The notes under the pieces are model-generated. The model did no database searches. It saw only the letters and a program-made list of their open reading frames with translations, and was not told where the DNA came from. A program made the translations under genes and the position numbers. This document shows positions 1-7,739 of a stretch of 64,000 nucleotides of DNA, in pieces. Each line of letters opens with the position of its first letter. Position 1 is the first letter of the stretch. Where the stretch lies: contig USDN01000008.1 in assembly GCA_900553515.1 (NCBI GenBank), positions 1-64,000 of the forward strand, written 5' to 3'. The stretch comes from an uncultured Blautia sp. (GTDB taxonomy: Bacteria; Bacillota; Clostridia; Lachnospirales; Lachnospiraceae).

Positions 1-1
1 C

Positions 2-1141
2 CCTAAGCCCTCGGAGAGCTTATTGGAATTAATATCTGCAATTTTCAAGGTTCATTTGAGCCTTTTTCTTTGGCTCTGTTTTTTCATAAATCATTTGACA
101 CTACCTGTATCAAAACAGGCGGTTTCAAAGGCAAGACAAGGTATTTCTCATAAAGCGTTTCTTGAATTATTCCGTCTTTCTGTGAAGCAGTTCTATTTCC
201 GGCCAGTATATTTACGCACATGGAATAACTTCCATATTTACGCTGTTGACGGAAGCACAATACAGATTCCGGAATCAGAAGAAAACTATGAAGTGTTTGG
301 GGGCAACCCAAACAAGACAGAAATAGTGTCACCCCTTGCTTCCGCCTCCGTTCTTTATGATGTGATGAATGATATTCTGGTTGACGTTTCTCTTTATCCA
401 TATCGTTACAATGAACGGGAATCGGCCAAATCCCACGTGGATTTTTTGCCCGGTTTTCCAAACAGCGTCATACTTTTTGACAGGGGCTATCCTTCCGAGG
501 ACATGTTTCGCTATCTAAACACCAAAGGAATTCTGTTTCTTATGCGTGTGCCAAAGACATTTAAAAAAGCCATGGCGGAACAGAAAGATGCTTTGTTTAC
601 CTATCCTGCTTCTCGTAATAAAGAATCCCTTACTTTAAGGAGCGTTCACTTTTTACTGGAAGACGGCAGCACCGAATATCTAGTGACAAATCTGACACCC
701 GAACAGATGGCAACGGAGAAATTTCAGGATTTATACCGGCTGCGCTGGGGAGTTGAAAGCAAATACAGGGAACTTAAAAACCGGCTTGAAATAGAAGCCT
801 TTAACAGCATTAAACCTGTCAGTATCAAGCAGGAGTTCTTTGTAGCGATGTATTTATCCAATCTGGTTGCAGTCATAAAATCGGAGTCGGATTCAAGAAT
901 CATTGCGTCTGTCGACAACAGGCGTGATTACCAGTCTAATCGTAGCTATATATTAAATCGGATAAAAAGCTATATCATATGCCTTTTGCGGTCGCCCTTG
1001 TCCATATGCAGCGAGATGATATGCCGGATAGTGGAAGAATCTTCTAAAATATGTTCCATTATCCGCCCTGACAGAAAGTTTGGCAGATACCGAAAACATA
1101 CACGCCGGAGATATTACAGCCATATGAAAAGCTGTATTTAA
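2..1141 (+). CDS. IS4-family transposase, 5' end outside window
   Basis: DDE transposase of the IS4 group, which cuts and pastes its own element. The reading frame is open to the window edge, so the N-terminus is missing here; a TTG at 23 is only the first possible start inside the window. Counting from that TTG, the catalytic acidic residues are in DGSTIQIP (Asp76) and LFDRGYP (Asp153). The IS4 signature Y-x2-R-x3-E-x6-K is intact at Tyr238, Arg241, Glu245 and Lys252. No frameshift is seen, so the copy may be functional. The right end of the element must lie between 1142 and about 1370, but its terminal repeat cannot be defined without the left end. Confidence 0.85.
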   Translation, partial: PKPSESLLELISAIFKVHLSLFLWLCFFINHLTLPVSKQAVSKARQGISHKAFLELFRLSVKQFYFRPVYLRTWNNFHIYAVDGSTIQIPESEENYEVFGGNPNKTEIVSPLASASVLYDVMNDILVDVSLYPYRYNERESAKSHVDFLPGFPNSVILFDRGYPSEDMFRYLNTKGILFLMRVPKTFKKAMAEQKDALFTYPASRNKESLTLRSVHFLLEDGSTEYLVTNLTPEQMATEKFQDLYRLRWGVESKYRELKNRLEIEAFNSIKPVSIKQEFFVAMYLSNLVAVIKSESDSRIIASVDNRRDYQSNRSYILNRIKSYIICLLRSPLSICSEMICRIVEESSKICSIIRPDRKFGRYRKHTRRRYYSHMKSCI

Positions 1142-1372
1142 ATAATCCATGACCAGAAAGATATCGGACTGTTTAAAAATCTGCAGTCCTATTTGTGATG
1201 CGATTATTTGTAACAATAAACTCAATCACTTGTTATCACGCAGCTTTTTTGAAGCAAATACTCTTAAGTTGACGACATTGCCGGCTAAGCCGGTGGTCGT
1301 GATTGGAAAAATTTGCGGAACAGGAGTGGATGCTGCAAGGCATTGAATTTAGCGGGCGTTTTTCGTTCTAGT
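1142..1372. other. Right-end region of the IS4-type element
   Basis: No gene is visible between the transposase stop and the merR stop. The stretch holds an imperfect stem-loop at about 1273-1302, with arms ACGAC and CCGGCT facing AGCCGG and GTCGT. It may be a transcription block near the element end. The boundary with host DNA is not resolved. Confidence 0.35.
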
Positions 1373-1810
1373 CTATTCGTGAGACATATTATAAAGCTCC
1401 TGAATTTCTTTCGGGAGATTATCTGGAAGCATAGCGTTGATACCGTCTTCATTGCCATCTTTTAAAGCTGTCTCATAATACCAGCATTTGAATTTGAGTA
1501 AGGCAAGGGTTTTTTCCATGACTTTAATTTCATCTTCCACAGCAGCTCTTCTGGTCTCGAATAATTCTTTCCTTTTTTCATAGCTGGATGGTCCTTCTGC
1601 AACCCATTGGAAAAACTGCCTGATATGCTTGATTTCAAGCCCAGAGTGCTTTAGACACTCAATCATGCGAAGAGAGTTCAGTTCATTATCGCTAAAGTAA
1701 CGGATGTTGCCCTTTCTCATCAAATTTGGGAAGAATCCCTCTTTATCATAATATCTTAAAGTCGAGATGGGGATGTTATACATCTCAGATACCTGGCCGA
1801 TTGTGTACAT
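1373..1810 (-). CDS. MerR-family transcriptional regulator
   Basis: 145-residue DNA-binding regulator. The N-terminal MerR winged helix-turn-helix (residues 1-70) begins MYTIGQVSEMYNIPISTLRY, with the family's RYYDKEG turn. It is followed by a dimerisation coiled coil (about 75-115) and a short C-terminal effector tail. No metal-binding Cys cluster is present in the tail, so an organic or redox ligand is more likely than a metal; this is inference. It is transcribed divergently from the hydrolase/flavoprotein operon at 1931. A promoter with the 19-bp spacer typical of MerR-activated genes lies between them, so it most likely activates that operon. Confidence 0.88.
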   Translation of the reverse strand: MYTIGQVSEMYNIPISTLRYYDKEGFFPNLMRKGNIRYFSDNELNSLRMIECLKHSGLEIKHIRQFFQWVAEGPSSYEKRKELFETRRAAVEDEIKVMEKTLALLKFKCWYYETALKDGNEDGINAMLPDNLPKEIQELYNMSHE

Positions 1811-1835
1811 ATGGCACCTTCTTTCAAAAAAGTTC

Positions 1836-1866
1836 TTGACCTAAAGTTAAGTTTAGATTGTATGAT
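1836..1866 (+). promoter_or_regulatory. MerR-type promoter with 19-bp spacer and operator
   Basis: The -35 TTGACC (1836-1841) and -10 TATGAT (1861-1866) are separated by exactly 19 bp, too long for normal recognition and diagnostic of promoters untwisted by MerR proteins. The spacer region contains an inverted repeat, CTAAA (1841-1845) and TTTAG (1852-1856). It faces the operon starting at 1931. Confidence 0.8.
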
Positions 1867-1930
1867 AATATCATTATAAAAGAAAATTCAGATGTATTCA
1901 AGATAAATGACCATAAGGAGGACAAAAATA

Positions 1931-2929
1931 ATGATGAAGACAGAAGAACTCAAGCTGGTTTCAGAATGGGATAAAACTTTTCCAAAGAGCAATAAGGTGG
2001 ATCACAGGAAGGTGACTTTTATCAACCGTTATGGAATTACTCTGGCAGCAGATATGTACACTCCAAAGAATGCAGAAGGATTGCTTTCGGCAATCGCAGT
2101 AGCCGGACCATTTGGTGCAGTAAAGGAACAGTGCTCCGGCCTTTATGCTCAGACCATGGCAGAAAGAGGTTATCTGACAATGGCATTTGACCCTTCCTTT
2201 ACCGGTGAGAGTGGTGGCCAGCCAAGATATATGGCATCTCCTGATATCAATACCGAGGATTTTATGGCTGCGGTAGATTTTTTATCTGTTCAGGATAATG
2301 TTGATGCAGACAAGATTGGTATTATCGGTATCTGCGGGTGGGGAGGTATGGCTCTCAATACAGCAGCTCTTGATACCAGAATCAAGGCTACCGTTGTTTC
2401 TACCATGTACGATATGACAAGAGTAAATGCAAATGGATATTTTGATTCAGAAGACAGTGAAGAAGAAAGATTTGTTAAGAAACAGGCAATGAATACTCTC
2501 AGGACAGAAGAATACAAAAAGGGGGAGTATTCAAGAGCAGGTGGATGTCTTTCACTTCCCGTACCGGAGGATGTTCCTTTCTATGTGAAGGATTACAGTG
2601 AATATTACAAGGGCAGATGTTACCATGCAAGAAGCCTTAACTCTAATGAAGGATGGAATAGTCTTGGTTGTCAGTCCTTTATGAATCAGTCTATTCTTAA
2701 ATATAGCAAAGAAATTAGAAGTGCAGTACTTATTATGCACGGTGACAAGGCTCACAGCTACTACTTTGGCAAGGATGCTTATGAAGCTATGATTAAGGAT
2801 AGCAAATATACAGCGAATAAAGAGCTTCTGACTATTCCGGGCGCGGTTCATACGGATCTGTATGATAACCTTGATGTGATTCCTTTTGATAAGATGCAGA
2901 AATTTATGAAAGAAAATGGGGTGGGTTAA
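1931..2929 (+). CDS. alpha/beta hydrolase with Cys nucleophile
   Basis: 332-residue cytosolic hydrolase of the alpha/beta fold, related to dienelactone-hydrolase and YcjY-like proteins. The nucleophile elbow reads GICGWGG (Cys about 135), so the nucleophile is Cys rather than Ser, as in dienelactone hydrolases. A candidate catalytic His lies in PGAVHTDLYD near the C-terminus. The start at 1931 is chosen because AAGGAGG lies about 9 bases upstream; an in-frame ATG at 1907 precedes that site and is rejected. It is the first gene of the MerR-controlled operon. The substrate is unknown; an ester or lactone of an electrophilic compound would fit the neighbours. Confidence 0.82.
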   Translation: MMKTEELKLVSEWDKTFPKSNKVDHRKVTFINRYGITLAADMYTPKNAEGLLSAIAVAGPFGAVKEQCSGLYAQTMAERGYLTMAFDPSFTGESGGQPRYMASPDINTEDFMAAVDFLSVQDNVDADKIGIIGICGWGGMALNTAALDTRIKATVVSTMYDMTRVNANGYFDSEDSEEERFVKKQAMNTLRTEEYKKGEYSRAGGCLSLPVPEDVPFYVKDYSEYYKGRCYHARSLNSNEGWNSLGCQSFMNQSILKYSKEIRSAVLIMHGDKAHSYYFGKDAYEAMIKDSKYTANKELLTIPGAVHTDLYDNLDVIPFDKMQKFMKENGVG

Positions 2930-2930
2930 A

Positions 2931-3473
2931 ATGGCAAAGAAAGTACTTATTATTTCGACAAGTCTTCGTGTCGGCAGTAATTCCGACATTCTTGCAAGGG
3001 AATGTGAGAAGGGCGCAAAAGAAGCCGGACACGATGTGGAATATGTTTCCCTGAAGGGAAAGGATATCCGCTTCTGTATTGGATGTCTTACCTGTCAGAC
3101 AAAGGGAGCTTGTGTCCTAAAGGATGATGTGGCAGAAATCATGGAGAAGGTGCTGGCAGCAGATGTTATTGTCTATGCAACTCCAATTTATTATTATGAA
3201 ATGAGTGGACAGATGAAGACTCTTCTGGACAGAATGAATCCGATGTATCCAATGGATTATGCTTTCCGTGATATCTATATGATCGCAACAGCTGCAGAGG
3301 AAGAGGAAAGTGCATTTGAAAAAGCTTATAATGGCCTTCAGGGTTGGGTAGACTGTTTTGAAAAAGCAGAACTTAAGGGTTTTGTAACAGGTGGCGGCAT
3401 TGGGGATGCGAATGATGCTCCAAAGCATGAAGAAACCATGAAGAAGGCTTATGAGCTTGGAAAGGCTCTGTAA
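2931..3473 (+). CDS. NAD(P)H-dependent FMN reductase / iron-sulfur flavoprotein-like
   Basis: 180-residue flavodoxin-fold protein. The N-terminal strand-loop KVLIISTSLRVGSNS is the FMN phosphate site. A Cys cluster CIGCLTCQTKGAC (C-x2-C-x2-C-x4-C) resembles the compact motif of archaeal and clostridial iron-sulfur flavoproteins, suggesting a 4Fe-4S cluster beside FMN. The motif ATPIYYYEMSGQMKTLLDR is typical of NADPH-dependent FMN reductases. It starts one base after the hydrolase stop, so it is translationally coupled. A deleted, frameshifted copy of a close paralogue is at 10648-10766. Likely role: electron donor or quinone/nitro reductase in the operon. Confidence 0.85.
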   Translation: MAKKVLIISTSLRVGSNSDILARECEKGAKEAGHDVEYVSLKGKDIRFCIGCLTCQTKGACVLKDDVAEIMEKVLAADVIVYATPIYYYEMSGQMKTLLDRMNPMYPMDYAFRDIYMIATAAEEEESAFEKAYNGLQGWVDCFEKAELKGFVTGGGIGDANDAPKHEETMKKAYELGKAL

Positions 3474-3518
3474 AAATTGGCGATATCGTTTGGCATAGTG
3501 GAAATCAGAAAGTAGAGA

Positions 3519-4295
3519 ATGAAAAATATGAAGAAGATAGTACAGACAGCAGGAAGAGCTGCGCTTAGTGAATTTGCACCGGAGTTTGCTCACTATAATG
3601 ATGATGTTCTCTTTGGAGAAAACTGGAATAATCAGGATATTGATGTGAAAACAAGAAGCATTATTACCGTAGTAGCACTGATGGCATCAGGCATTACGGA
3701 TTCTTCCCTGAAGTATCATCTGCAGAATGCGAAAGTGCATGGTGTAACGCAGAAAGAGATCGCCGCAGTGATTACACATGTAGCATTTTATGCAGGATGG
3801 CCTAAGGGCTGGGCCGTATTCAATCTGGCAAAAGAGGTATGGGAGACAGGTGAAGGAGATCTTCCGTATGAAGACGAAGCGATGAGAGCTCATGCAAGGG
3901 AAATGGTATTTCCGATCGGAGCGCCAAATGATGCATATGCAAAATATTTTGTTGGCCAGAGTTATCTTGCACCTGTATCAACAGAACAGGTGGGCATCTT
4001 TAATGTGACATTTGAACCGGGATGCCGCAATAACTGGCATGTTCATCATGCTTCCGAAGGCGGTGGGCAGATACTTGCCTGCGTGGCAGGCCGTGGCTAT
4101 TATCAGGAATGGGGGAAGGATGCAGTGGAGATGAAGCCGGGAGACTGCATTAACATTCCAGCAGGAGTAAAGCATTGGCATGGAGCTGCACCGGATTCCT
4201 GGTTCAGCCATCTGGCAATTGAGGTGCCGGGCAAGGATGTATCCAACGAATGGCTGGAAGCCGTAGATGACAAACAATACGGGAAACTTGATTAA
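3519..4295 (+). CDS. Carboxymuconolactone decarboxylase-like / cupin fusion protein
   Basis: 258 residues with two domains. Residues 1-110 form an AhpD/CMD-like helical domain (RSIITVVALMASG, then HVAFYAGWPKGWAVFNLA). No CxxC pair is present, so it is not a classical AhpD thiol peroxidase. Residues 135-240 form a cupin barrel with metal ligands in WHVHHASEGGGQ and the second-motif His in HWHGAAP. Such CMD-cupin fusions recur in clostridial redox operons of this type. The exact reaction is unknown; gamma-carboxymuconolactone decarboxylation in the strict sense is unlikely in this anaerobe. A second start at 3528 is also possible because the ribosome site is weak. Confidence 0.85.
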   Translation: MKNMKKIVQTAGRAALSEFAPEFAHYNDDVLFGENWNNQDIDVKTRSIITVVALMASGITDSSLKYHLQNAKVHGVTQKEIAAVITHVAFYAGWPKGWAVFNLAKEVWETGEGDLPYEDEAMRAHAREMVFPIGAPNDAYAKYFVGQSYLAPVSTEQVGIFNVTFEPGCRNNWHVHHASEGGGQILACVAGRGYYQEWGKDAVEMKPGDCINIPAGVKHWHGAAPDSWFSHLAIEVPGKDVSNEWLEAVDDKQYGKLD

Positions 4296-4313
4296 TGATA
4301 AAGGTGAATCGCA

Positions 4314-4643
4314 ATGGCTATAACAGTAAATATTTATTACAAAGGAACCGGATCCGCAGCAAAAAAATTTGCAAAGGAAATGATTGAAAGCGGAACAGTG
4401 GATGCTATCAGGAAGGAAACGGGAAATCTTCGATATGATTACTTTTCTCCGTTAGATGATGAAGAAACGGTATTGTTGATCGATAGCTGGGAAAACCAGG
4501 AGGCAATTGATATTCATCATGTATCACCAATGATGAATACGATCATAGAATTAAGAGAAAAGTATGATCTGCATATGAAGGTTGAACGTTATGTATCTGA
4601 CGATGGCATACCGGATTCAGACAAAAAGTTTATAAAGGAGTAA
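4314..4643 (+). CDS. Antibiotic biosynthesis monooxygenase (ABM, YgiN-like) family protein
   Basis: 109-residue ferredoxin-like alpha/beta barrel protein of the ABM superfamily, which includes small quinol monooxygenases and heme-degrading enzymes. Typical features are an N-terminal strand (MAITVNIYYKG), the central GNLRYDYFSPLDDEETVLLIDSW segment and the conserved ENQEAIDIHH helix. These proteins act as dimers without cofactor on quinols or anthrones. It sits 18 bases after the CMD-cupin gene and 8 bases before the flavodoxin gene, so it is in the same operon. This supports a quinone or polyphenol redox role for the cluster (inference). Confidence 0.82.
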   Translation: MAITVNIYYKGTGSAAKKFAKEMIESGTVDAIRKETGNLRYDYFSPLDDEETVLLIDSWENQEAIDIHHVSPMMNTIIELREKYDLHMKVERYVSDDGIPDSDKKFIKE

Positions 4644-4651
4644 GAGATTGT

Positions 4652-5122
4652 ATGGCAAAAACATTAGTGGCATATTTCAGCGCAAGCGGCGTGACAAAAA
4701 AAGCAGCAGAAAAACTGGCTTCTGCAGCAAAGTCAGATATCTATGAGATTAGGCCGGTAGTGCCTTATACTAAGGCTGATCTTAACTGGATGGATAAGAA
4801 ATCAAGAAGCAGTGTAGAGATGGGAGACAAGTCCTTCAGACCGGAAATTGTTAAAAACGATTTAGAACTGGCTCAGTATGATACCGTTCTGCTTGGTTTC
4901 CCAATCTGGTGGTATGCAGCACCAACAATTATCAATACTTTTCTTGAAAGTTATGATTTTACTGGTAAAAAGATTGTTCTCTTCGCAACCTCCGGCGGCA
5001 GTGGCTTTGGAAACACGGCCAATGAACTTAAAGCATCCGCTCCTGGAGCAGAGCTTGCAGAAGGAAAGCTTCTGAATCGTACAACAGATAAAGACATCGA
5101 TACCCTGATCCAGATGCTGTAA
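4652..5122 (+). CDS. Flavodoxin
   Basis: 156-residue flavodoxin-like electron carrier. FMN phosphate-binding loop is at the N-terminus (VAYFSASGVTKKAAEKLA), the 50s-type aromatic loop is GFPIWWYAAP, and a 90s-type loop is ATSGGSGFG. It is the last gene of the MerR-linked operon and could supply electrons to the reductase or monooxygenase in the cluster. No membrane anchor or signal is present. About 270 bases with no clear gene follow. Confidence 0.88.
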   Translation: MAKTLVAYFSASGVTKKAAEKLASAAKSDIYEIRPVVPYTKADLNWMDKKSRSSVEMGDKSFRPEIVKNDLELAQYDTVLLGFPIWWYAAPTIINTFLESYDFTGKKIVLFATSGGSGFGNTANELKASAPGAELAEGKLLNRTTDKDIDTLIQML

Positions 5123-5396
5123 GGGCAAAGTTATAGCAGGCTGTTTCTCAGGAACCGTGATTGTGAGTATGAGAGTATGTCCTAAAATAAATGGTTTACG
5201 AAAAAATCAGTTAAATAGTGTTGTCTGGCTGCCGGCAGATATTACTTTGATAGATGAAATTTGAAAGTATATGAAATAATTAAGAATGATGTAAGGAGAA
5301 ATTTATGGACAAAACAGGTATATGATTTAGTAAGATGCCAGGGATATAAAATCTGGGATTACTATTAAGAAAACAGCTAAAAGCGAGGAAAAATAT
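5123..5396. other. Intergenic region, no intact gene
   Basis: A strong ribosome site (AAGGAG, about 5293-5298) precedes an ATG at 5305 whose frame closes after six codons. One base out of frame, a short open stretch runs to a stop at 5366-5368. It may be a decayed small gene, but it is too short to assign. No clear terminator follows the flavodoxin gene. Confidence 0.3.
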
Positions 5397-5804
5397 ATGT
5401 GGAAATGTCCAATATGTGGAAGAGAATTTAAGAATACGGAACAGAGTCACTACTGTTCGGTAAAACCAAAAACGATTGACGAATACATTGACCGTCAGGA
5501 AACTGCAAAAAAAGCAGATCTTTGTCTTATCAGAGAAGCATTGAAAGAGGCTCTGCCGGAAGCGGAAGAGCGCATCTCATGGAGTATGCCGACGTTTTGG
5601 AAGGGGCATAACATTCTCCATTTTGCAGCTGCGAAGAAACATATTGGTCTATATCCGGGGCCGGCAGCAGTTGAGGAGTTTTCTGAGGAGCTTAAAAATT
5701 ATAAGACAGACAAGGGAACTATTCGTATCCCATACGGTAAGGTTGATACAGATCTGATCAAAAGAATTGCCATATGGTGTTACGAGACTGGAAATCATGC
5801 CTGA
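5397..5804 (+). CDS. DUF1801 (YdhG-like) protein with N-terminal zinc-finger
   Basis: 135-residue soluble protein. Residues 1-22 hold a small Cys-rich knuckle (CPICGREF and HYC). The rest is a DUF1801 domain of the YdhG/frataxin-like group: EAEERISWSMPTFWKGHNILHFAAAKKHIGLYPG is the family core, and GTIRIPY lies near the C-terminus. Members have been called iron chaperones in Bacillus relatives, but the biochemical role is uncertain. It begins a short run of three small genes (5397-6454) whose stops and starts nearly touch, and it is probably co-transcribed with them. Confidence 0.82.
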   Translation: MWKCPICGREFKNTEQSHYCSVKPKTIDEYIDRQETAKKADLCLIREALKEALPEAEERISWSMPTFWKGHNILHFAAAKKHIGLYPGPAAVEEFSEELKNYKTDKGTIRIPYGKVDTDLIKRIAIWCYETGNHA

Positions 5805-5819
5805 GATAAGGAGATACAA

Positions 5820-6092
5820 ATGGAACCGATTGAAGAAATTATTCAAAATACAACGGAAGAAAGCCAGGCAAAGGTAGACTGGACAAAAGCCTGGAGTACA
5901 AAATATCCGGTTCTTGCTGCTTATCAGAAGGAAGTAGATATACCAAGGTATGCGGCAGAGATACGTCGTATGTTTACAGATCTTCAGGCAGATTACGGTT
6001 ATTCAGAGCAGGATGCCATGCTGGTTCTGAAGGATATTCTGGCTCATGAGTATATGGATAATCGTCCGAAGAAAACAAAGAAACAAAGGTAA
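5820..6092 (+). CDS. Small conserved hypothetical protein
   Basis: 90-residue, mostly helical soluble protein with a basic C-terminus (RPKKTKKQR) and no recognisable motif or membrane segment. An AAGGAG-like site precedes the ATG. It lies 15 bases after the DUF1801 gene, and its stop directly precedes the ribosome site of the DUF2200 gene, which indicates co-translation. The family is not recognised. The acidic body with a basic tail could bind nucleic acid, but nothing in the sequence proves it. Confidence 0.6.
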   Translation: MEPIEEIIQNTTEESQAKVDWTKAWSTKYPVLAAYQKEVDIPRYAAEIRRMFTDLQADYGYSEQDAMLVLKDILAHEYMDNRPKKTKKQR

Positions 6093-6103
6093 TGGAGGGA
6101 AAT

Positions 6104-6454
6104 ATGGAGAATGAAAAGGTATTTGCCATGTCTTTTTCAAAAGTCTATGGTTTTTTGACAGCAAAAGCAGAACGAAAAGGACGCAGCAGAGCAGAAGTTG
6201 ATGAAGTCACCTCATGGCTTACCGGATATACGATGCAGCAGCTTGAGGTGCTCGCAGACAGTGAGATCACTTATGGTGATTTCTTCCGACAGGCTCCGGA
6301 AATGAATCCGAACCGGGAAAAGATCACAGGAGTGGTATGTGGTATCCGTGTTGAAAACATTGAAGATCCGCTGATGCGTGAAATTCGGTATCTGGATAAG
6401 CTGGTAGATGAACTTGCCAGGGGTAAGGCAATGGAGAAAATTTTGAGAAAATAG
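6104..6454 (+). CDS. DUF2200 domain protein
   Basis: 116-residue protein of the DUF2200 family, function unknown. Characteristic blocks are KVFAMSFSKVYGFLTAKAERKG at the N-terminus, then EVTSWLTGY, the MNPNREKITGVVCGIRVE block, and the very conserved C-terminal IRYLDKLVDELARGKAMEKIL. The start at 6104 is preferred over the ATG at 6092, because GGAGGG at 6094-6099 is its ribosome site. It is the last of three small genes and ends about 50 bases before a strong bidirectional terminator. Confidence 0.85.
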   Translation: MENEKVFAMSFSKVYGFLTAKAERKGRSRAEVDEVTSWLTGYTMQQLEVLADSEITYGDFFRQAPEMNPNREKITGVVCGIRVENIEDPLMREIRYLDKLVDELARGKAMEKILRK

Positions 6455-6505
6455 AAAGATATAAACTTCAGATTACCCCTTCCTCAAAAATGCAGAGAAT
6501 CAGCA

Positions 6506-6543
6506 GGGGCAGTGATTTACGGGATTTCCGTAAATTGCTGCCC
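6506..6543. terminator. Bidirectional terminator between DUF2200 and XRE genes
   Basis: Long stem: GGGCAG and ATTTACGG pair with CCGTAAAT and CTGCCC around a short loop, followed by a T-rich run on the plus strand. The convergent genes on both sides make it useful in both directions. Confidence 0.8.
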
Positions 6544-6549
6544 TCTTTC

Positions 6550-7065
6550 TTATTTTAGTTTCTCTTTTTCAGCATTTAACAGTTCAATATTAATGTTGTT
6601 TTCGCTGGCGGTTTTATCAACCCATAGATTTAGTGAATCGATAGCCAGGGATACTTCATCGAGTTTTTTACTGATAAAAGCAAAATCTTTGATCTCATCA
6701 TCTGAAATTGTTCCATCTCGTGAAATCTGAATCAGTCGGCTGGTCAATGGATTGATCTCATTCAGGCTGGCAATTGTTTCCAGGATAATATTGGATAATT
6801 CAGATATCTCAATTTCCGGAACGTAACGGCTCCCAATGGTACATTTGTGAGAACAATAGTAATTGCAAAGCTCTGGTTTTTTATAACAATCTGCCATCTG
6901 GATGATATCGTAAGGCGTTGGTTCCTGAAGTTCATACTCGATTTTTTCAATTCTTGAGGCAGATACGCCGACCATATTTTCACTTGCCTTTTCGCGTGTG
7001 AGTCCCTGCGCTTCCCGGCAGAGCTGATATATATTTTTATTTTCTCTTGTTGATTGTTTGCCCAT
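6550..7065 (-). CDS. XRE-family helix-turn-helix protein with Cys motif
   Basis: 171-residue regulator. Residues 10-65 form a lambda-repressor-like HTH (TREKASENMVGVSASRIEKIE). It is followed by a Cys-rich linker CNYYCSHKC (residues about 85-95) that could bind a metal or Fe-S cluster. The C-terminal half is helical and probably oligomerises. An inverted repeat TCTCTA-N3-TAGAGA lies 16 bases upstream of the start (7081-7095) and may be its own operator. The target genes are unknown; the divergent small genes at 7206-7515 are the obvious candidates. Confidence 0.8.
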   Translation of the reverse strand: MGKQSTRENKNIYQLCREAQGLTREKASENMVGVSASRIEKIEYELQEPTPYDIIQMADCYKKPELCNYYCSHKCTIGSRYVPEIEISELSNIILETIASLNEINPLTSRLIQISRDGTISDDEIKDFAFISKKLDEVSLAIDSLNLWVDKTASENNINIELLNAEKEKLK

Positions 7066-7080
7066 TATTTTCCCCCTATC

Positions 7081-7131
7081 TCTCTAAAATAGAGAAATAC
7101 ATAAGTCTAAATCTTCTCATACATCGTGTAT
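7081..7131. promoter_or_regulatory. Two palindromes in the XRE/small-gene divergent region
   Basis: TCTCTA-AAA-TAGAGA at 7081-7095 and ATACA-TCG-TGTAT at 7119-7131 are perfect inverted repeats lying between divergent genes. They are candidate operators for the adjacent XRE regulator. No binding data exist, so the assignment is by position only. Confidence 0.5.
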
Positions 7132-7205
7132 TTCTGTACATAAAATAATTATACTGAAAACATAGAAAAACGGCAAGAATAAGTCGGGAGAAATGAGGTG
7201 TCAGG

Positions 7206-7286
7206 ATGGATACAGCAAAAAGAATACAGGATAAATCAGTAGTGAAACCGGCAAATCAGCAAAAACAGGTAAGCACATTAGCATAA
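7206..7286 (+). CDS. Possible 26-residue peptide gene
   Basis: Short frame beginning MDTAKRIQDKS and ending STLA, preceded by GAGGTG at a good distance (7195-7200). Its stop lies 14 bases before the next start, and the AGGTAG ribosome site of the next gene follows directly, suggesting translational coupling to the membrane protein at 7300. The peptide is hydrophilic and basic, without motifs. It could be a leader or a tiny partner protein; coding status is uncertain. Confidence 0.35.
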   Translation: MDTAKRIQDKSVVKPANQQKQVSTLA

Positions 7287-7299
7287 TGGAGGTAGAGAA

Positions 7300-7515
7300 A
7301 TGTTATCATTTTTATTTACTATTTGTATGATATGGGTATTTGGTAAATTGTTATTTTTTGGGATCAAAGCGGCATGGGGAATTTCAAAGTTTTTGGTCAC
7401 GATTGTACTGCTGCCTTTGATATTGATCGGGCTGGTTGTCGGCGGATTGATATACATAGCATTTCCGATATTGATTATAGTAGGAATTGCTGCGTTGGTT
7501 TTACCAAAAGCATAG
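7300..7515 (+). CDS. Small two-helix membrane protein
   Basis: 71-residue, almost entirely hydrophobic protein with two or three transmembrane segments (about 1-24, 28-50 and 50-70) and almost no charged residues. A GGAGGTAG ribosome site precedes the ATG. No family is recognised. Small proteins of this kind can be phage-shock-like or toxin-like membrane peptides, but there is no antitoxin partner or other evidence here. It lies between an XRE regulator and the arsenate reductase gene. Confidence 0.6.
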   Translation: MLSFLFTICMIWVFGKLLFFGIKAAWGISKFLVTIVLLPLILIGLVVGGLIYIAFPILIIVGIAALVLPKA

Positions 7516-7739
7516 CAGTCTGATTGTCGTGGATTCTACAATGTTAATCCGTATTGTCACAGGCGTATTTAAGAATTAATGGACAGAACCGCGGCAGGAA
7601 AATGTGGTTAAAGTAATTCTTGTGTGGATAAGCAGATTAATGTTATTATAAAATGTGGAAATATGGTGTGCATGGATGAACAGAACGAAAAATAATCAAT
7701 GTCTCCGCAAAGCATGTCCATTTCATGGAGGAAAACAGG

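Noticed and set aside
5305..5368. Small gene with a good ribosome site and an apparent one-base frameshift
   Set aside because: The frame closes after six codons and the shifted frame is only about 19 codons long with no family match. Too little to call a gene.
7516..7739. Possible gene remnant after the small membrane protein
   Set aside because: A short open stretch ending near 7579 reads like a protein tail, but it lacks a start and no homologous family was recognised.
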